A stretch of DNA of 11,380 nucleotides from Elusimicrobia bacterium RIFOXYB2_FULL_49_7. Its GTDB lineage: Bacteria > Fibrobacterota > OXYB2-FULL-49-7. Each line of letters begins with the position of its first letter. The first letter of the stretch is position 1. Shown here piece by piece: positions 6,463-11,380 of the stretch. The notes beneath the pieces are model-generated. The model did not search any database. It was given only the letters and a program-made list of their open reading frames with translations, and had not been told where the DNA came from. The position numbers and the translations under genes were made by a program. The stretch spans positions 1 to 11,380 of the forward strand of contig MGVN01000065.1 of NCBI GenBank assembly GCA_001800515.1, written 5' to 3'.

Positions 6463-6494
6463 AAAAAGGGGCAAGTTTTCTTGCCCCTTTTTTT
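6463..6494. terminator. Strong bidirectional intrinsic terminator
   Basis: A perfect 8-bp stem, GGGGCAAG (6468-6475) with CTTGCCCC (6480-6487), encloses a TTTT loop. Seven T follow on the plus strand (6488-6494) and five A precede (6463-6467), giving a U tail on the minus strand as well. It ends tRNA-Ser transcription, eight bases after the tRNA, and the converging queF-GH3-esterase transcript. The esterase stop codon (6493-6495) lies within the T tract. Confidence 0.93.
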
Positions 6495-8247
6495 ATTCCC
6501 GGTCTAAAAAGAAGTTGTTGTAAAAATCGATTAACTTGGACGGTGCTTCATGACCACCCGGATAGGTCTTGACTTCATACGGAATGCGGGCTTTGATTAA
6601 CGCGGATTGGACATTAAGCATGAGAGCGGTTGCAACCGCATCGTCCTCGAGTCCGTGCAGGAGGAGGATTTTTCCCTTCCATTCTTGGGGCAGAATCGGG
6701 CCGCTTGGTTTCCATGGAAAATCGGATCGCCACTCCCACGGAAAGGCGCCGGCCACGGGAACGAGCCCGGCAAAGGTGGATGCATGACGCGAGCCCAAAT
6801 AAAGAGTGCCCATGCCGCCCAGGGAAAATCCGGAGAGAAGGATGCGCGTGGTGTCAAAACGGAAGCGTTTTGTCATAAGGGAAATAAGTTGCAAAACATC
6901 CTCTTCCACTGCGTTGACATAACCCGCATTGCCCCGTCCGAAAGGGGAGAGCATGGGAAGGGTCAGATCCGAGAGCGGTCGTTTCAAGGCATCGGCCATT
7001 CGTTCCATTTCCCATTGTGTGCCATGGGTCCCATGAAGGTAGATCAGGAGCGGCATCTTTTGTTTAGAGGAGAAATAGGCTTTCGGCAGATAAAGAGTAT
7101 AAGGGCATAGCGTGCTGTCTACGGCTGAAAAATGGGCCAATTCCATGATGCCGGGCTTGAAAAGAGAGGCAGAACGTCCTTGTTTTAACGCCGCGAAAAT
7201 GGCTTCTGCGCGTGCGAATTCAGACAGAACATATTCCAAATCGAGTTGACAGATATCCGATTGATGACGTACCCGATAACCGCGTAGGATATTGTCCAGG
7301 CAGAGTTCCAGTGTGGGCAGCCAAAAGGATTCTTCGATTGAGCGTGGCTCCTTGTCTTTTAAGGCATTAATCCCATCGGTCAGTTTGTCAAACCGAGCCT
7401 CCAAAAGATGCCATTCTCCGGTCTGGTTGCCCGCGCGTAGGGTATATTTCCCGGCCGTGGGCTGGAGAAGGGTGAGCTGCAGTTCATCGGAAACCCGGAA
7501 GAATCCGCTGTAAAGCACTTTATGATCCGGACCCGTGACGGTCAGTTTTTCTTTTCGACTGGACGCGAGGAGTCCGTTTCTATCCGTATCCGCATAAAAA
7601 GCCTTAAACGACATAATGGAATCGCGTGTCAGGGCATAGCTTGGCATAACAAAAAGGCGCGCTTTTTTTGTTTGGAAACGGTTATCCTGAAACCCCAGAG
7701 TGTCGCCCAAAGTAACGGAAGAACCGAAGGCAACACCGCTGGCCACATAATCCGGCAGAGGAGAAAGCATGATCCGACTGACCGCAGCGCCCCATTCCCG
7801 TTCCCGAAAAGTCAATGCGTGTATGCCGGCGGTCAGATGATAGACCGGCCCTTTAATGGGTATCCATCGTTTTTCCGGCCCGTCATTTCCGAATTTCTCG
7901 TAGGCCAGATTGTCGACTTTGACCCAGAAAGAGTTGCCGTCTCCGCCGTTCCAATACACATCCGCATACAGCGTGTAATCGTCTTCCACAGTGACATTCA
8001 GGCTGAAAACGGCTTTCCCGCCGTTGTCGGAATCCTGGTCCGTCCCTTTGCGCGTTTCCGTGCCCTTGGGGGTGAGGAGACAGGCTTGTCCCAGAACCGA
8101 ATCTTGTTTCATGGGGGCCACTATTTTATCCGCTTGGGAAGCGGTCAGGAGGATGACATGATCGAGCGGATGGTTTTCCACCTTAACGGTGGTTGCGTTG
8201 ATGACGGCAGTGCATACCAGCGTCATGAGCAGGAAAAATGTGGACAT
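6493..8247 (-). CDS. Secreted multidomain alpha/beta-hydrolase esterase
   Basis: Serine hydrolase of the carbohydrate-esterase or prolyl-oligopeptidase-like type. Residues 1 to about 18 are a signal peptide. Residues about 78-165 look like a beta-sandwich, carbohydrate-binding-module-like domain (YTLYADVYWNGGDGNSFWVKVDN, then a ligand-like GIHALTF). Residues about 198-280 resemble a second beta domain, and 290-355 look helical. The catalytic domain (about 380-584) has the oxyanion-region HGTHG (405-409), nucleophile elbow GFSLGG with Ser475, likely acid Asp535 or Asp536 (HGLEDDAV) and His566 (GGHE). The start is supported by AAGGAAG about six bases upstream. It lies 13 bases after the GH3 gene and ends in the bidirectional terminator. 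A feruloyl or acetyl-xylan esterase is possible, but the substrate is unknown. The middle domains are described from local pattern only. Confidence 0.8.
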   Translation of the reverse strand: MSTFFLLMTLVCTAVINATTVKVENHPLDHVILLTASQADKIVAPMKQDSVLGQACLLTPKGTETRKGTDQDSDNGGKAVFSLNVTVEDDYTLYADVYWNGGDGNSFWVKVDNLAYEKFGNDGPEKRWIPIKGPVYHLTAGIHALTFREREWGAAVSRIMLSPLPDYVASGVAFGSSVTLGDTLGFQDNRFQTKKARLFVMPSYALTRDSIMSFKAFYADTDRNGLLASSRKEKLTVTGPDHKVLYSGFFRVSDELQLTLLQPTAGKYTLRAGNQTGEWHLLEARFDKLTDGINALKDKEPRSIEESFWLPTLELCLDNILRGYRVRHQSDICQLDLEYVLSEFARAEAIFAALKQGRSASLFKPGIMELAHFSAVDSTLCPYTLYLPKAYFSSKQKMPLLIYLHGTHGTQWEMERMADALKRPLSDLTLPMLSPFGRGNAGYVNAVEEDVLQLISLMTKRFRFDTTRILLSGFSLGGMGTLYLGSRHASTFAGLVPVAGAFPWEWRSDFPWKPSGPILPQEWKGKILLLHGLEDDAVATALMLNVQSALIKARIPYEVKTYPGGHEAPSKLIDFYNNFFLDRE

Positions 8248-8260
8248 ATTGCTTCCTTTC

Positions 8261-9370
8261 TTATAGAGACATGAAATAGCTTCTTTTTAGTTTCAAAATA
8301 CGCATGATGGATGCATTCAACTGTGTTTCAAGAGAGGGGTCGCGGGCAATCTCCTCTTGAATGGCTTCAAACATCAGCGCTACTTTTTGCGGAAAAGTGA
8401 TGAGAAAAACATCATTCCCGGCTAAAAAAGCGAGCTTGACGATTTTTTTAAAAAGAGAATCCGGGTATTCTTTTTTAATAAGGTGTTTCGGATGAATGTA
8501 AGTGCGAAGCGACACGGCCCAGAGATCATCGGTCATAATAATCTTTTCGGATGACAAGGCACGGGCGAGTTGAACCAATTTAGGAGAAAGAACGGCGGGC
8601 AAGGTGTCGATTTTACGATAAATGATATTGTTCATCATCACGCCGCTTGTACCCGGAATGAGCGCGCGAAACGGGGTAAGGTATTGCTCCAGATGGTGTT
8701 CGGTCGCATCGGATAAGGTGGGTTCCAGATCACTGTTATGGGGGGTGTCGTAGCCGGGAAAATGCTTTAGGATGCAGAGTCCGTGCGCCTGTTGAATCCC
8801 GGATAAAAAGGCTTCGGCCCGCATCGTGATGCGATCCGGGGTGGAGCCGAGTGCACGTTGGCGTCCGAACATAAAGGTACTGTCACCCAGAAAATTAAAG
8901 GCCGGATCCACACAGGGAGCAAGGTTCATATTGATCGCCAGGGCATTCAAGGTATCCGTGGTAATGCGGGCGTATCGGGTAATGCGTTCCGGTGAAAAGG
9001 AGGCGAGTTGAAACCCGGATGGGGTTTTAGCAAACCGGTGTAAATTGGCAAGCCGATTGATTTTCCCTCCTTCCTGGTCAATGCCTACAAACAGGGGGAT
9101 TTTAGCCCGTTTTTGAATGCCGGCCAGTTCCTTGCGAATGGAGCCCGCAGAATCAATCATGTTTTGCATGATGAGCACGCCGCCGATATGGTTTTGCTTG
9201 AGAAATGTTTCCGGGGAGTGGTAGACGAAAAAGGTTTGCCCGATTTTTTCACGGAGCGAAAGATGCGCTAACAGGGTATCCGGTTGGTCCAGCCCTTTAT
9301 CCGATGCCGGAGATAGGATCGCCAGGGAGAGAATAAGGAAAGACGTCAGCGACCGGACCGTTTTGACCAT
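8261..9370 (-). CDS. NagZ-like glycoside hydrolase family 3 protein, secreted
   Basis: Single-domain GH3 (TIM-barrel) protein like beta-N-acetylhexosaminidase NagZ, which removes N-acetylglucosamine from muropeptides. In 369 residues: signal peptide or membrane anchor (1 to about 23), LREKIGQTFF (39-48), VGIDQEGGKINRL (95-107), NLAPCVDPAFNF (149-160), KHFPGYDTPHNSD (202-214), MTDDLW with the probable nucleophile Asp281 or Asp282 (279-284), and LAFLAGNDVFLI (313-324). The usual loop KHFPGHGxxxxDSH, whose Asp-His pair serves as acid/base in NagZ, is changed: no DSH is present. E. coli NagZ is cytoplasmic, whereas this protein has an export signal. The gene starts 25 bases inside the end of queF, without a good ribosome binding site, so it is probably coupled to it; the esterase follows by 13 bases. 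Confidence 0.85.
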   Translation of the reverse strand: MVKTVRSLTSFLILSLAILSPASDKGLDQPDTLLAHLSLREKIGQTFFVYHSPETFLKQNHIGGVLIMQNMIDSAGSIRKELAGIQKRAKIPLFVGIDQEGGKINRLANLHRFAKTPSGFQLASFSPERITRYARITTDTLNALAINMNLAPCVDPAFNFLGDSTFMFGRQRALGSTPDRITMRAEAFLSGIQQAHGLCILKHFPGYDTPHNSDLEPTLSDATEHHLEQYLTPFRALIPGTSGVMMNNIIYRKIDTLPAVLSPKLVQLARALSSEKIIMTDDLWAVSLRTYIHPKHLIKKEYPDSLFKKIVKLAFLAGNDVFLITFPQKVALMFEAIQEEIARDPSLETQLNASIMRILKLKRSYFMSL

Positions 9371-9765
9371 TCCGCAACAGGGGTAAGGGTAATGCCTCCG
9401 CGCGGTTTGAACCGACCGGTGACCCGGATGGAACAGGGGGAGAGCGCTTTTTTCAAATCCGTGAGGATACGGTTGACGATACTTTCCTGAAATAGTCCCA
9501 CATTGCGGAAGCTGAAGAGGTAGAGTTTAAGGCTTTTGCTTTCCACCAATCGCTTGTCTGGAACGTAGTCGATGATGATTTCTCCGAAATCCGGCTGTTG
9601 GGTGACCGGGCAAAGGGAGGTGAATTCATCCGTGGAAAGGGTCACGTTGAACCGATTGCCGTTTTTGGAAAAAGGAATGGTTTCCAATATCGCCTTGTCC
9701 GGATGGTCCGGATAACGGGTGGTGCGACTGCCGAGTAGGGAAAGAGCGTTTTGTATTGGTTTCAT
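9346..9765 (-). CDS. queF: NADPH-dependent 7-cyano-7-deazaguanine reductase QueF
   Basis: Reduces preQ0 to preQ1 with NADPH in the cytoplasm, the committed step feeding queuosine. The 139-residue short (unimodular) form has the nucleophile Cys52 and Asp59 in LCPVTQQPD (51-59), the family motif ESKSLKLY (75-82), Glu94 in FQESIVN (92-98) for substrate recognition, and RGGI (122-125). These agree with the catalytic Cys55, Asp62 and Glu97 of B. subtilis QueF at a constant offset of three. ATG 9765 is chosen because it gives the usual N-terminus; no clear ribosome binding site precedes it. The gene's 3' end overlaps the GH3 start by 25 bases. No preQ1 riboswitch is seen in the short leader. Together with QueG at the other end of the window it shows that the organism makes queuosine. 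Confidence 0.96.
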   Translation of the reverse strand: MKPIQNALSLLGSRTTRYPDHPDKAILETIPFSKNGNRFNVTLSTDEFTSLCPVTQQPDFGEIIIDYVPDKRLVESKSLKLYLFSFRNVGLFQESIVNRILTDLKKALSPCSIRVTGRFKPRGGITLTPVAEWSKRSGR

Positions 9766-9782
9766 ACGGGGATGGTTTCTAA

Positions 9783-9788
9783 TATAAT
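9783..9788 (+). promoter_or_regulatory. Candidate -10 box in the queF/BatA-like divergent region
   Basis: A perfect TATAAT (9783-9788) lies 38 bases before the ATG of the BatA-like gene. The base run at the expected -35 position (TTCATA, 9761-9766) is poor, so this is only a half-supported promoter. On the other strand, TTGGAA (9806-9801) and TATTAG (9784-9779) with 16 bases between could serve queF. The whole gap (9766-9826) is AT-rich. Confidence 0.3.
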
Positions 9789-9826
9789 TATTTTCCCCTA
9801 TTCCAAATAACTATCTTTATAACAAT

Positions 9827-11380
9827 ATGCACTTTCTGGCGGGCGGGAATCTGGCCTGGCTGTCGCTCCTTGCGGTTCCCATTCTCATCCATCTTATCAA
9901 TCGTCGCCGCGCCGTGACCCACCGGTTTGCGGCCGTTGAGTTTTTGTTTCGAAACAAAGTGACCACCGCGCGCCGTTTCCGGCTGAAGTCCCTGCTATTG
10001 CTCCTGCTTCGACTGCTTATGCTGGCCTCGCTGGTGTTGGGAGGAGCCCTGCCGCTTTTTTATTCCGGGGCCGACCGCCAATTCATGGGAAATAGGGGCG
10101 GGGAGCCTCTGGCGGTGCTTTTTGATAATTCCGCTTCCATGGCTTACCATCCCGATTCCCTTTCCGCTTTTTCCGCAGGAGAGGCTTTTTTAGAACGCTA
10201 TCTGGAGCAGGAACAGCCCGACCGTTTGATTCTGATACCCCTTATCGGAGAAATAAAAGCGGTGGAACGCGATCCGGCGTCCGGTCTTCTCGGCGAATGG
10301 CGGAAGGAGATTCATCTCACCTTTGCGCATGGCGACATGCTGACGCGACTTCGGGAATTGAAGCGGCTTTTACTGCAGGACAACCGAATCACCCGCGCGG
10401 TGATCGTGTCAGATTTTACAAAGAGCGCGTTTTCCGGCGTGCCGGACTCTTTTTTCCAAGGGATGAACATACGCTTCATTCTTTGCCAGGCAAATCCCTC
10501 CGAAGGCGCCCGGAATGTGGGTCTGACCGGCCTGATGCAAAGCAGACGTTCGGACAACCGGTATGATCTCCGGTTTGATGCCGAGGTCTTGAATGGGGCC
10601 GGCCGTTCGCTCGATCGTTATCCCTTATCGCTTTTCTTGGGAGAAAAGAACCCCTTGAATTTCTTTTTATCCGGGCAATCCGGGGAACGTATCATTAAAT
10701 CCTTTACCTTGGATCCGGAAGGCCGACCTTTGCCCGCTTTTTTCCGTTTGCCCCAAGATTCCTTGCGGTGCGATGATCGATTCTATTTTGTCTATGCCCC
10801 GCCTGCGCCGCTTCGCTGTCTTCTGGTGGATGGGGATCCCGGGGCGCATTATACGCGTGCTGAGAGTTATTTCCTGGAAAGGGTACTCACGGATCCTTCC
10901 ATGGGTCCACAGGAGGTTCGTATTATCACTCCCTTACAACTTGATGACCAGGCGCTTTCCGACCGCAAACTTCTTTTCCTCTGCAATCTGGTTCCTTCGG
11001 TGTCCCAGATGAAAACGATAGAAAAGTTTGTCCGTAGCGGGAATGGCCTTTTCATCTCCTTAGGTGATCATATTTCCATTGAGGATTTCAATACCCGTCT
11101 TTCCTCTTTTTTCGGACGCTCCCTGCGGGACCGGAAGCGGGGTTTCGGTCATGAGCAGGCGGATCCGGCCATTTTATCCGTCGGTGGATTGGATCATCCC
11201 GCGACACGTCTTTTAAATCGCATTACGGATCCGCAGGACTATCTTTTTACCGATCTTTTCCTGCTGGAACCTTCTCCGAACAATCAATCAAAGACCCTTC
11301 TTTCTCTTTCCTCCGGTGAACCGCTTTTATTGTCCGCAAAAATAGGAAAAGGGCAGGCTTTTTTGTATTTATCCACTATG
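9827..11380 (+). CDS. BatA-type membrane protein with VWA-like region (partial)
   Basis: Bacterial inner-membrane protein of the BatA/aerotolerance-operon type, of poorly known function; such proteins often work with MoxR ATPases. The 518 visible residues begin with the BatA N-terminal layout: a membrane segment (about 8-24), the INRRRAVTHRFAAVEFL turn (24-40) and a second membrane segment (about 55-78). A VWA-like region follows, with a DxSxS metal-site motif in LFDNSASM (98-105; Asp100, Ser102, Ser104) and a later Asp196 in VIVSDFTK. Residues about 329-515 (RCLLVDGDPG onward) resemble a class I glutamine amidotransferase-like fold often found in large BatA-domain proteins. The frame is open at the window end. 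ATG 9827 is chosen because it starts right at the first membrane segment; no ribosome binding site is obvious. No MoxR or other Bat gene is upstream; downstream is not visible. Confidence 0.85.
   Translation, partial: MHFLAGGNLAWLSLLAVPILIHLINRRRAVTHRFAAVEFLFRNKVTTARRFRLKSLLLLLLRLLMLASLVLGGALPLFYSGADRQFMGNRGGEPLAVLFDNSASMAYHPDSLSAFSAGEAFLERYLEQEQPDRLILIPLIGEIKAVERDPASGLLGEWRKEIHLTFAHGDMLTRLRELKRLLLQDNRITRAVIVSDFTKSAFSGVPDSFFQGMNIRFILCQANPSEGARNVGLTGLMQSRRSDNRYDLRFDAEVLNGAGRSLDRYPLSLFLGEKNPLNFFLSGQSGERIIKSFTLDPEGRPLPAFFRLPQDSLRCDDRFYFVYAPPAPLRCLLVDGDPGAHYTRAESYFLERVLTDPSMGPQEVRIITPLQLDDQALSDRKLLFLCNLVPSVSQMKTIEKFVRSGNGLFISLGDHISIEDFNTRLSSFFGRSLRDRKRGFGHEQADPAILSVGGLDHPATRLLNRITDPQDYLFTDLFLLEPSPNNQSKTLLSLSSGEPLLLSAKIGKGQAFLYLSTM

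Noticed and set aside
6607..7110. Open plus-strand frame of 167 codons
   Set aside because: Antisense to the catalytic domain of the esterase; composition and lack of motifs mark it as a shadow.
7522..8274. Open plus-strand frame of 250 codons opposite the esterase gene
   Set aside because: It is antisense to a gene with signal peptide, ribosome binding site and a full catalytic triad; its own translation shows no recognisable motif.
9766..9826. preQ1 riboswitch ahead of queF
   Set aside because: The leader is about 60 bases at most, AT-rich, and I see no hairpin plus A-rich tail of the preQ1 classes.
1..11380. CRISPR array, insertion sequence, toxin-antitoxin or defence system
   Set aside because: No regularly spaced repeats, transposase, terminal inverted repeats or small paired ORFs were found on either strand.

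Overview
This is a densely coding bacterial window with no phage, transposon, CRISPR or other mobile-element signal and no gene-free stretch longer than about 100 bases. The gene set (queuosine enzymes, TadA, a UvrD/Rep-type helicase, a ROK kinase, an MscS-type channel, a BatA-like membrane protein and secreted hydrolases) fits a bacterium of moderate GC, probably diderm. The sequence alone does not fix the phylum. Shine-Dalgarno sites are clear at some genes and weak or absent at others. The two tRNA genes do not encode CCA.

Layout. (1) Positions 1-1681, minus strand: a ROK sugar kinase followed by the N-terminal half of a UvrD/Rep-family helicase, joined by an ATGA stop/start overlap. (2) 1736-5217, plus strand: queG, an MscS-family channel, and a Memo-AMMECR1 fusion protein, probably one transcript; the last two genes overlap by GTGA. 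(3) 5220-5693, minus strand: a STAS-domain protein with a lysine-rich tail, converging on the fusion gene with only two bases between stop codons. (4) 5768-6455, plus strand: tRNA-Arg(ACG), tadA and tRNA-Ser(CGA), ending in a strong bidirectional terminator. (5) 9765-6493, minus strand: queF, a NagZ-like family 3 glycoside hydrolase with a signal peptide, and a secreted multidomain alpha/beta-hydrolase esterase. (6) 9827 to the window end, plus strand: a BatA-type membrane protein with a VWA-like region, cut by the window edge.

How the genes relate. Three enzymes act on the tRNA wobble position: QueF and QueG are, respectively, a mid-pathway and the final enzyme of queuosine synthesis, and TadA converts A34 to inosine. 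TadA sits next to the gene for its expected substrate, tRNA-Arg(ACG). The GH3 and esterase genes look like a secreted carbohydrate or cell-wall degrading pair. The Memo-AMMECR1 fusion belongs to the poorly understood AmmeMemoRadiSam system, whose radical SAM partner is not in the window.

Most of the window is ordinary. The least ordinary points are: the tadA reading frame running 47 bases into the tRNA-Ser gene, with a 10-bp inverted repeat just before it; a well-formed internal ribosome binding site and ATG exactly at the Memo/AMMECR1 junction; altered active-site loop residues in the NagZ-like protein; and a lysine-rich STAS tail whose DNA could act as terminator for the opposing gene.
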